Origin: Chitinophaga agri
Lineage (GTDB): Bacteria > Bacteroidota > Bacteroidia > Chitinophagales > Chitinophagaceae
DNA length: 64,000 nucleotides
Reading direction: 5' to 3'
Assembly: GCF_010093065.1 (NCBI RefSeq)
Contig: NZ_CP048113.1
Location: 6,838,001 to 6,902,000 of the forward strand
The translations under genes were made by a program, and so were the position numbers. Shown in pieces: positions 9,608 to 18,734 of the stretch (positions are counted from its first letter, which is position 1; each line of letters opens with the position of its first letter). The notes under the pieces are model-generated. The model made no database searches. It was given only the letters and a program-made list of their open reading frames with translations, and was not told where the DNA came from.

Positions 9608-10876
9608 ATGGCAAAACGATTCAGAGATAAGCTACAGCAGGCAATTTATGTAGTGATCAATCCTTTCGTGAAAGGGCTGATCAAAATGGGCCTGACACCT
9701 AATGCTGTCACACTCATAGGCTTCCTGCTCAATATTGGTGTGGTGGTGATTTTTGTGACAGGAGTGGAAGAAGGGAACAGGGGAGACCTGTCATATGTAG
9801 GATGGGCCGGTGGCCTGATCCTTTTTGCGGGATTGTTTGATATGCTGGACGGCCAGGTGGCCCGTCTGGGAAACATGGGTTCCCGCTTTGGTGCACTGTT
9901 CGATTCCGTACTGGACCGTTACAGTGAAATGGTACTGTTCCTCGGTATCTGTTACTACCTGATCGGACATCATTATTTCCTGAGCTCTATATTCGCGTTC
10001 ATCGCGCTCATCGGTTCTATGATGGTGAGTTATACAAGAGCCCGTGCAGAAGGCCTGGGTATCGAGTGTAAAGGCGGGTTAATGCAGCGCCCGGAAAGGA
10101 TCATCATCATTTCTGTGTCCGCCATCGCCTGTGGTATCACTTCCCATTTTATTGGCGGTGATTATAAACTATATGTTCCGGGTATCCCGTTCCATGTATT
10201 CGAGACGATCTCCATCTTCACCTTCCCGCTGTTCATCATGGCCATCATGACAAATATTACAGCGGTAGGCCGTATACTGGATGCAAAGAAGGCGATCGAC
10301 AAACAGGACCAGGTGACCCGTGTGATCAGAAGTGCGACCACTACGCCCGTGATCGCCCTGCTGCTGATGGTACTGCCTGCTATGGCCATGGCCGCTCCGC
10401 AGGGAAAAGAACCCGTATTTCCGGTACCTACAGGTATCCCGAATATGATGTTCTACATGCAGCGTACGCCGAACGCCAACACCATCGTTTATGACCTGAA
10501 TATCAGGAAGGATGGTTCCCTGGATGAATCCGATCCGGTGAACATTTACTGGATCAGGTACACAGAGAACAGTGAAAAGAAGGGATTAAACTATATACAA
10601 CGTAAATTTGCATACGGTCTAAAGATAAAGCAACTGTCTAAAGACAAATACGAACTGCGTTCAGTAGCCTATGACAAAAAGAAGCTATACCTGATGAAAT
10701 CTGCGCAGGGGGAATATCACATCTACACACAGATCGGTACTGTGATGGCCCAGCTGAACAGAATATATCTTCAGATCGAAGGAGGAACGTTCTGGTTCCC
10801 GAATGTTGTTTATATTGAAATGAAAGGGATCGATCCCGCGACTGGTAAAGAGATCAAAGAGCAATTCAAGCCCTAG
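9608..10876 (+). CDS. CDP-alcohol phosphatidyltransferase fused to a DUF4833 domain
   Basis: Residues 1 to about 230 form a CDP-alcohol phosphatidyltransferase with the complete motif D78-x2-D81-G82-x2-A85-R86-x8-G95-x3-D99-x3-D103 and about six membrane segments. In this operon it should join CDP-diacylglycerol and inositol phosphate to make phosphatidylinositol phosphate. A signal-like hydrophobic stretch follows (about 244-263, ending AMAMA-APQ). The remaining 160 residues (PVPTGIPNMMFYMQRT...NIYWIRY...) look like DUF4833, probably in the periplasm. This fusion makes the protein about twice the usual length. The head-group assignment comes from ino1 and the PgpA-like gene; phosphatidylglycerol-phosphate synthase is the alternative. 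Confidence 0.85.
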   Translation: MAKRFRDKLQQAIYVVINPFVKGLIKMGLTPNAVTLIGFLLNIGVVVIFVTGVEEGNRGDLSYVGWAGGLILFAGLFDMLDGQVARLGNMGSRFGALFDSVLDRYSEMVLFLGICYYLIGHHYFLSSIFAFIALIGSMMVSYTRARAEGLGIECKGGLMQRPERIIIISVSAIACGITSHFIGGDYKLYVPGIPFHVFETISIFTFPLFIMAIMTNITAVGRILDAKKAIDKQDQVTRVIRSATTTPVIALLLMVLPAMAMAAPQGKEPVFPVPTGIPNMMFYMQRTPNANTIVYDLNIRKDGSLDESDPVNIYWIRYTENSEKKGLNYIQRKFAYGLKIKQLSKDKYELRSVAYDKKKLYLMKSAQGEYHIYTQIGTVMAQLNRIYLQIEGGTFWFPNVVYIEMKGIDPATGKEIKEQFKP

Positions 10877-10898
10877 TTGATTGTTAAATTCACGACGA

Positions 10899-11519
10899 AT
10901 GAGTAATAAGAATTACGTTTCCAACTCTCCTGAGTCTGTTCCTATGTTCAAGAGCGGACTGCTGGAAAAATTATCCAAAGTTCATTTCAGCGTTCCGCTG
11001 TTTTTATACATTCCTGTTATTGCCTGGTGCTGCTGGATGGCCCTGGCTGAAGTAAAGTCCGGTTTTCTTATCTGGGCATTGACCGTTTTAGCCGGTCTCT
11101 TTGTATGGTCATTTGTAGAGTACGTCATGCATCGTTTTGTATTCCATTTTGTACCTGCTTCCAAATGGGGCCTGAGACTGCACTTTATCTTCCATGGTGT
11201 ACACCATGATTATCCGAATGATGCGCTGCGCCTGGTACTGCCACCATCCGTGAGCATTCCGCTGGCAACAGGCTTTTATTTTCTGTTTAAGAGTTTTATA
11301 CCTGAAGTATATTTCTACGGTTTTTTCGCAGGCTTTATTGCCGGATATCTTTTCTATGATATCTCCCATTATGCCCTGCACCATTTCAATTTCAAAGCCA
11401 GATTCTGGAAGAAGTTAAAGAAACACCACATGATGCATCACTATGCCGATGCTAACAGGGGATATGGCGTAAGCTCTTCCTTCTGGGATAAAATCTTCAG
11501 GTCTGATTTTCAAAAGTGA
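10899..11519 (+). CDS. Sphingolipid fatty-acid 2-hydroxylase (FA2H/Scs7-like)
   Basis: The 206-aa membrane di-iron protein of the fatty-acid hydroxylase superfamily has its histidine clusters in order: H78-x4-H83 (EYVMHRFVFH), H95-x3-H99-x2-H102-H103 (HFIFHGVHHDYPND), H157-x3-H161 (SHYALHH) and H176/H177-x2-H180/H181 (KHHMMHHY). The closest pattern I know is eukaryotic FA2H/Scs7, which adds a 2-hydroxyl to the N-acyl chain of ceramide. The cytochrome b5 domain of the eukaryotic enzyme is absent. I chose the ATG at 10899 over an in-frame TTG at 10881. The gene lies 22 bp after the phosphatidyltransferase and 7 bp before the PAP2 gene. Confidence 0.85.
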   Translation: MSNKNYVSNSPESVPMFKSGLLEKLSKVHFSVPLFLYIPVIAWCCWMALAEVKSGFLIWALTVLAGLFVWSFVEYVMHRFVFHFVPASKWGLRLHFIFHGVHHDYPNDALRLVLPPSVSIPLATGFYFLFKSFIPEVYFYGFFAGFIAGYLFYDISHYALHHFNFKARFWKKLKKHHMMHHYADANRGYGVSSSFWDKIFRSDFQK

Positions 11520-11526
11520 GATTAAG

Positions 11527-12477
11527 ATGGACGCACCTGTTCCTGCCGGATCAGCCACTAACCTGTTTGATAAGCGGCACCTGCTGATCACTACCTGTGT
11601 CAGCATTGCTTATCTGCTGCTGTCCGCGTGGCTGGTTGGCTTTAAGACGGATCAGCTATGGCTGATGGCGATTTTTAATGGCTGTTATTACGCTTCCCGG
11701 CCTACCCGCCGGTTTATATTAGGCTTCTCGATCTTTATTTTCTACTGGATCGTGTTTGACTACATGAAGGCATTCCCCAACTATCTGACGGGACCTGTTC
11801 ACATACAGGATATTTACGAGACCGAAAAGGCATGGTTTGGTACCATGGTGAACGGTGTGAGAATGACGCCTAATGAATACTGGCTGCATAATACCCATGA
11901 ATGGCTGGATGTACTGACTGGGGCGTTCTACCTGTGCTGGGTGCCGGTACCGCTGGCATTTGCGGCATATCTTTTCTATACCGACAGGTTACAGTTTATC
12001 CATTTCGCACTGACATTCATTCTGGTGAACTGGGTAGGGTATATTGTATATTATACCTTTCCTGCGGCGCCACCATGGTATGTACAGGTACACGGATTTG
12101 ATTTCATTGCCAATACCGCCAGTAATGCTGCCGGATTGTTACGATTTGATACAGCGCTGAATGTGAATGTGTTCGGATCATTGTATGCGAAAGGGTCGAA
12201 TGTATTCGCGGCCATGCCTTCCCTGCATTCTGCCTATCCGCTGATCGTGTTCTTCTATGCAAGAAAGACGACCAACCTGTTCTTTACAACTATATTTGGT
12301 GTGATCGCACTGGGTATCTGGTTTGCCGCTGTTTATACCAGCCATCACTATGTGCTGGATGTATTGGCAGGCATTACCTGTGCTGCTGTTGGTATCGGTT
12401 TATACAGACTGGTGCTGATGAAAAGTGTCGCATATAACGAAAGGATCACAAAATTCTATACGACTATCACGAAGTAG
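11527..12477 (+). CDS. AUR1-like PAP2 membrane enzyme, probable inositol phosphoceramide synthase
   Basis: The 316-aa protein has about seven hydrophobic segments. Its motifs are those of the AUR1/IPC-synthase branch of PAP2: YTFPAAPPWY near residue 176, MPSLHSAYP with H234, and YTSHHYVLDVLAG with H273/H274 and D278. AUR1 moves phosphoinositol from phosphatidylinositol to ceramide. With every precursor enzyme encoded upstream, this should be the last step of the operon. The gene ends convergently against the TPR gene, with 11 bp of overlap and no terminator between them. A plain lipid phosphatase is the alternative. Confidence 0.82.
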   Translation: MDAPVPAGSATNLFDKRHLLITTCVSIAYLLLSAWLVGFKTDQLWLMAIFNGCYYASRPTRRFILGFSIFIFYWIVFDYMKAFPNYLTGPVHIQDIYETEKAWFGTMVNGVRMTPNEYWLHNTHEWLDVLTGAFYLCWVPVPLAFAAYLFYTDRLQFIHFALTFILVNWVGYIVYYTFPAAPPWYVQVHGFDFIANTASNAAGLLRFDTALNVNVFGSLYAKGSNVFAAMPSLHSAYPLIVFFYARKTTNLFFTTIFGVIALGIWFAAVYTSHHYVLDVLAGITCAAVGIGLYRLVLMKSVAYNERITKFYTTITK

Positions 12478-13681
12478 TTTTCTGATGTCCGAGGCGCTGC
12501 AGTAACTCTTCCACTTCATTACCATAATTACGTTTGAAGTGGAAGCGTTGCGCCTTGTAAAGCATTTCCCTGGCCGTCTCCTCATCCTGATCCTTCAGGG
12601 CTAATAATGCCAGGTTCCTGTACGCATAGGCATTCCCTTTATTGATCTGTAATGATTTGTCTATCAGTTCTCTGGCTGCTGCCGGGAAACCGAGATGCAT
12701 CAGTACATAGCCTTTGTTGTTATAGGCATAGGCACATTCCACGTCATACGCGATGGCCTGATCAAAATAAGAGATCGCTTCCACGTACAACTCCAGTTTG
12801 ATACATTCAAACCCAAGACTGTTCAGTAGTTCGGAAGAACCCGGATTCAGCGACAAGGCATGTGCATACAGCTGATGCGCCCACTCATGATTGCCCATTT
12901 CACTGTAGCAATGCGCTAATTCAGCCAGTACCCCGGTGTGATGCGGATGCTTCTTGTGTACCTTTTCATAGAAAGGTAATGCCTTCTGAAAATTACGTTC
13001 CACCCTCCAGGTTACACCTGATAACCAGAGTGCATTTACATGATCAGGTTGCATTTGCAGTACCAGCTGACACAGCATGCGGCACTTATGAATATCATTG
13101 TATTGTAACAGCGTTTGTGCGTCCCTGAAGTAGCGTTCCACGGCCACCTTCTTCTGCCGCGCCCCATAGAACAACTGTATGAGCGGGTGAAATAAAGTGA
13201 TGTAGGTCGTCTTGATCTTAGGGCTCCGGAAAGGAACGTCGGCTTTACTCTTTCTTAATAAAAGGATCTGTTCGAGGTAAGTCTCGAAGATGATACCCAG
13301 TGACTTAAACTTATACTGGCAGCGGTTCTCAATACTCAGTAACGAGAGGATGATATGCTGCGGATGCAGTTGTTCATCTCCCAGTTTCTTCTGATAATAG
13401 GTCGCATTTTCCAGCATCCTTTCCGCTTCTGTCATAATGGGTACTTTGGGCTTATTTCCTGTGGGGACAGGGGCGCCCGGGCGTTGCTCCCAGTCCAGTG
13501 CGTGTAGCCACTGGACCATCTTCTCTCTGTCGGCTGTTTCTATTGCAATATCGTTGGCATATGAGTCCAGGATACCCAGCAATATCATCTGGCTATCTAT
13601 GTAATAAAGCTTCCTCTCCAGGCTGAAACTCCTGGCATAGGCAAATGCTGTCTTTAGTTCATAGGAGGAAGTCAATAACAT
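12467..13681 (-). CDS. Clp-N-like plus TPR repeat protein
   Basis: The 404-aa cytosolic protein has two helical Clp N-terminal-like repeats in the first 150 residues (ELKTAFAYARSFSLERKLYYIDSQMILLGIL and LENATYYQKKLGDEQLHPQHIILSLLSIE). From about residue 190 there are at least five TPR units (for example ALPFYEKVHKKHPHHTGVLAELAHCYSEMGN and AISYFDQAIAYDVECAYAYNNKGYVLMHLG). It is probably a scaffold or adaptor; the partner is unknown. The ATG at 13681 is preferred to a TTG two codons upstream. The 3' end overlaps that of the sphingolipid operon by 11 bp, so transcripts of the two converge. Confidence 0.75.
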   Translation of the reverse strand: MLLTSSYELKTAFAYARSFSLERKLYYIDSQMILLGILDSYANDIAIETADREKMVQWLHALDWEQRPGAPVPTGNKPKVPIMTEAERMLENATYYQKKLGDEQLHPQHIILSLLSIENRCQYKFKSLGIIFETYLEQILLLRKSKADVPFRSPKIKTTYITLFHPLIQLFYGARQKKVAVERYFRDAQTLLQYNDIHKCRMLCQLVLQMQPDHVNALWLSGVTWRVERNFQKALPFYEKVHKKHPHHTGVLAELAHCYSEMGNHEWAHQLYAHALSLNPGSSELLNSLGFECIKLELYVEAISYFDQAIAYDVECAYAYNNKGYVLMHLGFPAAARELIDKSLQINKGNAYAYRNLALLALKDQDEETAREMLYKAQRFHFKRNYGNEVEELLQRLGHQKTTS

Positions 13682-14055
13682 CAGCAAGGGTTGAGTACAG
13701 TATCAAATTTATGTTATTTATAGCTATCCACCAGCTGTCGAACCACCATAATCCAATGCGCTGGCAGAACAGCCCGGCAGCTCGCCTGTACGGATATCAC
13801 AAAAACTGCTCCACTGTAAAACAAGTTTACTTGTTTTCACTGCAATTGAATTGTAACTGAAAGGGTTATCGCTGGCAGTTTTCGGAAGGGACATTTTGTT
13901 ATGCAGACAGGCACCTTTCAGGACGGGTATTTTTTCCTCGGTATTTTCTACGGTTAGCTATTCAGGGACTTGCTGTCTGGTGATCATGTTACTGTTCAGG
14001 CGGATAATTTGATATTCATATCTACTGGTTTTTTAATAATTCCTACCTTCATAGT
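13682..14055. promoter_or_regulatory. 374-bp intergenic region with a short palindrome
   Basis: The region separates two divergent genes. The only clear structure is AAAACAAG-TTTA-CTTGTTTT at 13818-13837, an 8-bp perfect inverted repeat about 140 bp upstream of the TPR gene. It could be an operator or a weak terminator. A short open frame across it (13645-13860) has no family features. Confidence 0.4.
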
Positions 14056-14748
14056 ATGGAAGAATCAGAAAAGCTCAGAAGGGTAGTAGAAGCCCGTATG
14101 AAACTCAAGGCCCGCTTTGAGGACAAAATGAGCCAGACCCCGTCCATGGCGGATGATAAGCCAATGGGCAGTGGCCGGCCTAATCGCCATGGAATGCCGG
14201 TGGTGCCGGTCGGACAGGTACTGACCCGTAAGTGGCCGGTACTGGACCTGGGTATAGAACCGGAGATCTCCCATGAAGAATGGCGCCTGACGATAGACGG
14301 GGCTGTTGAACATCCTGTCGAGCTGACCTGGGACGAGTTCATGGCGTTGCCGCAGACGGAAGATACTTCCGACTTTCACTGTGTAACTACCTGGTCTAAA
14401 CTGGACATGAACTGGAAAGGTGTACGCCTGCTGGACCTGGCGGCGCTGGCACAGCCGAAGGAGAATGCCACGCACATCCTGTGTTACGGATATGACGATT
14501 ATACCACCAACGTATCGCTGGAGGAAGCCCTGAAGCCGGATGTATTACTGGCACACACGGTAGAAGGCGCGCCGCTGCCCAGAGAGCATGGTGGGCCGGT
14601 AAGGATGATCACACCACAGCTGTATGCCTGGAAAGGGTCTAAATGGATCCGCAGGATCGAATTTCTGACGCAGAATAAACTGGGCTTCTGGGAAGAACGG
14701 GGATATTCTGATACGGCTTATCCGTGGAGGAACGACCGTTATAGCTGA
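14056..14748 (+). CDS. Sulfite-oxidase-type molybdopterin oxidoreductase
   Basis: The 230-aa protein has the oxidoreductase molybdopterin-binding domain over most of its length: EWRLTIDGAVEHPVELTWDEFMALP, then DFHCVTTWSKLDMNWKGV with the Mo-ligating Cys, then HTVEGAPLPREHGGPVRMITPQLYAWKGSKWIRRIEF. It has no Tat signal and no heme or Ig-like domain, so it is a short cytosolic member like the YedY-related proteins. The substrate is unknown; sulfoxide or sulfite-type chemistry is possible. It stands alone and is followed at once by a strong terminator. No molybdopterin synthesis genes are in the window. Confidence 0.85.
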   Translation: MEESEKLRRVVEARMKLKARFEDKMSQTPSMADDKPMGSGRPNRHGMPVVPVGQVLTRKWPVLDLGIEPEISHEEWRLTIDGAVEHPVELTWDEFMALPQTEDTSDFHCVTTWSKLDMNWKGVRLLDLAALAQPKENATHILCYGYDDYTTNVSLEEALKPDVLLAHTVEGAPLPREHGGPVRMITPQLYAWKGSKWIRRIEFLTQNKLGFWEERGYSDTAYPWRNDRYS

Positions 14749-14767
14749 TACTACCTGAATGAATAAC

Positions 14768-14802
14768 AAAAAGGCTCCACCCGGTAAGGTGGAGCCTTTT
14801 TT
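14768..14802 (+). terminator. Rho-independent terminator of the molybdopterin oxidoreductase gene
   Basis: GGCTCCACC (14773-14781) pairs with GGTGGAGCC (14788-14796) around a 6-base loop. It is flanked by five A on the left and six T on the right, so it can work in both directions. Confidence 0.9.
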
Positions 14803-15037
14803 ATAGCCGGCAAAACGCCGGAATATTTGAATTGTACCAGTAATGCTTTGTTATGTACAAGTCTGGTGACCGGACAGTTCGTAAATTTGCTATTGTAAAA
14901 GCGCCTGACAGTAACGCGCCTTCCATATTGTTACACACCCCCTGTCGTGATAAGACAGTAACTTATGTTACATACAGTGTAATGTAAACAGTTGTAGGTT
15001 TAGTAGTGGCTGGAGTATTCCTGCTTTAGCCTTTTTT

Positions 15038-16633
15038 TTATTCTTCCGGTGTCAGCCACACGATCCTTGCGTTCCTGTTCCGGCCATTGACTTCCAGCTT
15101 TAATGTCACATACAGTTTTTGTTCATCGTTGTAATCAGCGATGTTGAAAACGGACAGCGCATTCGTCTCTTCTTTTTTCAGCTGACCAAAGAACGGCTTA
15201 CGTTCAGGTACAGCACTATCCATTGGAAACAGGTACGCCTGTCCGCTGTATGGAGAGGAGAGCTGCGCAATGGTACCATTCTTCGGACTGGCGTTCTGCG
15301 CCAGATCGTTCATCAGCACATAGGATTTATAACCGGTGCTCAGGTAGGCAAATGAGCGATACTGGTCACCCATGATAAACTGTTGTGCAGAGTGTTTCCG
15401 GTGTGCCAGGTAGAAAGAGTGGTAGGCGGTGTTCTTCAGGTATTGTTTTTTAGGGATGAAGTTTGTTGACAGTAATTCACCATTGACATCAAAATTACTG
15501 ACAGCCACATTGTTCAGCTGGTAGTAGGTATACGCCTGTGCATTCAGCGGTGTGTGTTTTTCAGTGATCAGTTCTTCGTAGATAATGGAAAAACCGCCAT
15601 CCTGATGGATCATCAGGTCCTGTGGTAAACCGGTATATGCTTCTTTGTTATTATAGAGCTTTTTTTTCTCCGTATCTGCAGCCTTTGGATAGATATCAAG
15701 GAACTGGTCTGTTTTGCCCGTAAAAGGGTCGATAATGGCCAGGAAACCACTATAAGGCTGAGGGTCGGTATCTTCGGTATGAGAAGTACCCAGCAGCATG
15801 AGTTTATTAGTGATCGGATTATACCTGACGATGGCACTGTCCGGAATACGGTTATCCGGCATTTCCAGGAGTTCCGCTTTCATTTTTCTGGCATCTTTGG
15901 GAAGTGTCAGCAGTACAAGTTGTCCTTCCCGGTCGCTGGTAGCGATCTGGTTATAGGCAAAGCCAAGGATACAGACCCTGTCATCGGCGATAACGGCCAT
16001 ATCCAGGTAGTTAAGGGATGCATACTTGTAGGGAGGCTGATAGAATGCCCTGCCTGTTTCCTGATGGCGCCCATTGTAAAGGACCACTTCCATCTGGTTC
16101 TTATCGGCAAATTCATTTTTATCCCGGCGGATAAAGACAGCATAGCTATCACTGTGAGGGTCTTTTGTCACGTCAAAGGAGTTCACCGGGTCGAACTCCG
16201 GTATCCAGCGTACATCCATGAAGCGGTACTTGTCGGCTTCCGCGATCTTTTCTTCTCTTTCGAGATTGCCGGTCGTACCGTCAAATACCAGTCTGTAAAG
16301 GTAGGGGGTCCTGTCTTCTATTTCGCTGACCATGATCACAATAGAACCTTCTGTTTCAAAGATGGCGTTGACGCGTGCGCCCTTCAGTTTCTCGAATACA
16401 GGGTCATGGTGTTTGTTCACTGCCAGTTTGTGCTGTGCGTCATAGAAGGTCAGATTGATACCGCTTCTGTTACTCAGCCTTACAACCACGGTATTCCCGT
16501 TCTTTAGTTGCAGGAGTTTCGCAAAGCCGGATTCAGGCTCCTTAAATAAAGGGGTTTCTGCGACAGTTTTAAACTGCGCAAAGGCAAAAGCCTGCAGGAG
16601 TGTAAACAGACAGAATAGCGTGCTCGTTTTCAT
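15038..16633 (-). CDS. Secreted protein of unknown function, paralogue of the 55-kb gene
   Basis: The 531-aa protein has a signal peptide (MKTSTLFCLFTLLQAFAFAQ). The remainder looks like a series of beta-strand segments with ..GNTVVVRL..., ...LVFDGTTGNLEREEKI... and ...DDRVCILGFAYN.... It aligns by eye along its length with the 506-aa product at 55079-56599: the same order of signal peptide, VFDG..G.L...., AFY..P..KY....L.LA....D...ILA.GYN, VDP..G...., and C-terminal R.VW. The family is not recognised. It may be a propeller-like exported protein. It is a single gene, and about 290 bp of upstream sequence on the 3' side hold nothing clear beyond the terminator at 14768. Confidence 0.65.
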   Translation of the reverse strand: MKTSTLFCLFTLLQAFAFAQFKTVAETPLFKEPESGFAKLLQLKNGNTVVVRLSNRSGINLTFYDAQHKLAVNKHHDPVFEKLKGARVNAIFETEGSIVIMVSEIEDRTPYLYRLVFDGTTGNLEREEKIAEADKYRFMDVRWIPEFDPVNSFDVTKDPHSDSYAVFIRRDKNEFADKNQMEVVLYNGRHQETGRAFYQPPYKYASLNYLDMAVIADDRVCILGFAYNQIATSDREGQLVLLTLPKDARKMKAELLEMPDNRIPDSAIVRYNPITNKLMLLGTSHTEDTDPQPYSGFLAIIDPFTGKTDQFLDIYPKAADTEKKKLYNNKEAYTGLPQDLMIHQDGGFSIIYEELITEKHTPLNAQAYTYYQLNNVAVSNFDVNGELLSTNFIPKKQYLKNTAYHSFYLAHRKHSAQQFIMGDQYRSFAYLSTGYKSYVLMNDLAQNASPKNGTIAQLSSPYSGQAYLFPMDSAVPERKPFFGQLKKEETNALSVFNIADYNDEQKLYVTLKLEVNGRNRNARIVWLTPEE

Positions 16634-16688
16634 AGGTTCAATGTTGTAGGATATGATTTCTTAGTGCTAAGGTATCAAATATATGCAT

Positions 16689-18596
16689 TTAATTTTCCAT
16701 AAATTCCCATGCGCTCTGGTAGGCGTTTTGCTGCTCTGCATAAGCGATAAACCCAGCATAGAAAGGCAATTGGGAGAGTGTGGCGCTGTCACCTATGATC
16801 ACCAGCTTCTTTCGTGCCCTTGTCATCGCTACATTCATACGTCTGATGTCTGACAGGAACCCGATCTTGTTATCGTTATTACTTCTGGTCATACTGATAT
16901 AGACGATGTCTCTTTCCTGCCCCTGGAAACTATCGATCGTATTGACTGATATCTTATCGCCATATGGCTGGAGTTCAGGTACGGACAGCAGTTGTTCCTT
17001 GAGGATGTGTATCTGTTGTTTGTAAGGCGAGATGATAGCAATGGAAGGGAAGTGTTGTGGCTGATAGTGGGTATGCAGGCCGGTGACGAACTGTCTCAGG
17101 TGTTTGAAGAGGAACGCCGCTTCTTCCGGATTGGTGGTACTGGTACCTTCTGTTTTTTCATCGAATCCGCAACCCGCTGTGTCGACGAATGACAATGGCA
17201 TATCATCCTGGAAGAGCGTATGTGCCGCTACTGATGCATGTGCCCTGAGTTTATCTTCATAGAAAACAGCGGAAGAATAGCCCATGATCATTTCATGCAT
17301 ACGGTATTGTTCTTCCAGCAGTACCACTGCTTCCGGATGCCGGGCAGTACATTTTTCCAGCAATGTCGTGCTTAGTCCTTTCCTGGCTGCTTCTTCTGAT
17401 TTTACGGTAGGTGACAGCTGACAGTGATCGCCGGCCAGGATGACCTTCTGTGCCTTGAGGATAGGGATCCAGCAGGCCGGTTCCAGTGCCTGTCCTGCTT
17501 CATCGATAACGATGGTGTGGTATTTCAGGTGACGCACGGTATAGTGATTGGCGCCCACCAGCGTGGCAGTGATCACCTGGGCTTTTGCTACCAGGTCATC
17601 CATGATATATTGTTCGGTGTTCTCGACCTGTTTCATGATGTTGCGGGCTTCATCAAACAGTGCTTTCCGCTGATCGCGTTCTGCCTTACCAAAATTACGT
17701 TTGTATTTATGCGCCATATCCCGGAACTCATTCGCCTGCTTTTTCAGTCGTTTGATCTCCTTCATGCTGTTGTGCTCAGCCATGCGGGCATCCAGCGTAA
17801 GGGAAGACAGTTTCTCGGACACACGGGCAGGGTTGCCGACGCGGAGAACGTTCAGTCCTTCGTCAGAGAGCTTTTCGCTGAGCAGGTCCACAGCAGTATT
17901 ACTGGGTGCTACAACCAGGATCTGCTGATGGTCCTGTTTGATCAGGGCTTTAATAGCCTGTACGAGTGTGGTTGTTTTACCGGTACCGGGAGGGCCGTGT
18001 ACAATGGCCAGCTCATTGGCAGCCAGTATTCTGTTCACCGCCGCCTGCTGCGATTCATTCAGTCGGGGAATGGTGATGGGAGGGAGGTTATCCTGAAAAG
18101 TGGGTGATTTTTCTCCGGTGAGGATCCTGATCAGGTGATCGTTCCCGCCCTTGTCTGCGATCGCATCCGCCTGTTTGAGTGCACTTTGCATCTCATCATA
18201 GCTGTTGTCATCAAACAGTACGTCTATGCCCAGTTTCCCGTTGCTGGCCCACTCAGGCAGTTCATCTGTGCGTAGGGTGATTTTCAGTCTGTTACCGCCC
18301 TGGTAGGTGATCGTACCTTCTACCCGGTCAGTTTTTGGATCATGGTTTGAAAAAAGGACTGCTGAGACGCCAAAGCGTAGCTGGTGTACAATATCCTGGT
18401 GGGTAGTGCGCTCTACTTCAACGGTAAGATAGTCGCCGCGGCTCATTTCAGAGCCCCTGATGGCGATAGGGTACCAACTGAGTCCATTCGCCCTGCGTTC
18501 GGCTACAGAGGTGGATGCGGCCATCTCCTGGTATGCTTTTCTGTCATCTTCCCGCTCAATCTTCAGTAACTCAAGCAGCTTTTTAAAATAATCCAT
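16689..18596 (-). CDS. SF1 superfamily DNA/RNA helicase (IGHMBP2/DNA2-NAM7 type)
   Basis: The 635-aa cytosolic helicase begins MDYFKKLLELLKIEREDD. It has an N-terminal beta-barrel region (about 40-170), Walker A GPPGTGKT at 201-208, a 1B stalk insert at about 290-345, Walker B VIDEAGQALEP, motif III LAGDHCQLSPTVKSEEA, motif IV EEQYRMHEMI, motif V NTIDSFQGQERDIVYISMTRSN and motif VI NVAMTRARKKLVIIGD. These match the Upf1-like SF1B family. I prefer the ATG at 18594-18596 over an in-frame upstream start at 18722, because TACCTTTG (minus strand, 18608-18601) sits 4 bp before it as a -7 box. The mRNA may therefore be leaderless or nearly so. Confidence 0.88.
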   Translation of the reverse strand: MDYFKKLLELLKIEREDDRKAYQEMAASTSVAERRANGLSWYPIAIRGSEMSRGDYLTVEVERTTHQDIVHQLRFGVSAVLFSNHDPKTDRVEGTITYQGGNRLKITLRTDELPEWASNGKLGIDVLFDDNSYDEMQSALKQADAIADKGGNDHLIRILTGEKSPTFQDNLPPITIPRLNESQQAAVNRILAANELAIVHGPPGTGKTTTLVQAIKALIKQDHQQILVVAPSNTAVDLLSEKLSDEGLNVLRVGNPARVSEKLSSLTLDARMAEHNSMKEIKRLKKQANEFRDMAHKYKRNFGKAERDQRKALFDEARNIMKQVENTEQYIMDDLVAKAQVITATLVGANHYTVRHLKYHTIVIDEAGQALEPACWIPILKAQKVILAGDHCQLSPTVKSEEAARKGLSTTLLEKCTARHPEAVVLLEEQYRMHEMIMGYSSAVFYEDKLRAHASVAAHTLFQDDMPLSFVDTAGCGFDEKTEGTSTTNPEEAAFLFKHLRQFVTGLHTHYQPQHFPSIAIISPYKQQIHILKEQLLSVPELQPYGDKISVNTIDSFQGQERDIVYISMTRSNNDNKIGFLSDIRRMNVAMTRARKKLVIIGDSATLSQLPFYAGFIAYAEQQNAYQSAWEFMEN

Positions 18597-18734
18597 GGCG
18601 CAAAGGTACGGCAATAATGTGTCCGGGCGGCGGCGGTGCATGTGTAAATTGGTCTGGTTGCACTGAAGATGAGATGTGGCATTACCTGCATGACGACCAA
18701 AGGCCGCACGCGGTAAGCGCACGGCCTTTACCTG

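Noticed and set aside
17424..18107. 227-codon open frame opposite the helicase
   Set aside because: Helicase motifs on the minus strand are continuous through this stretch.
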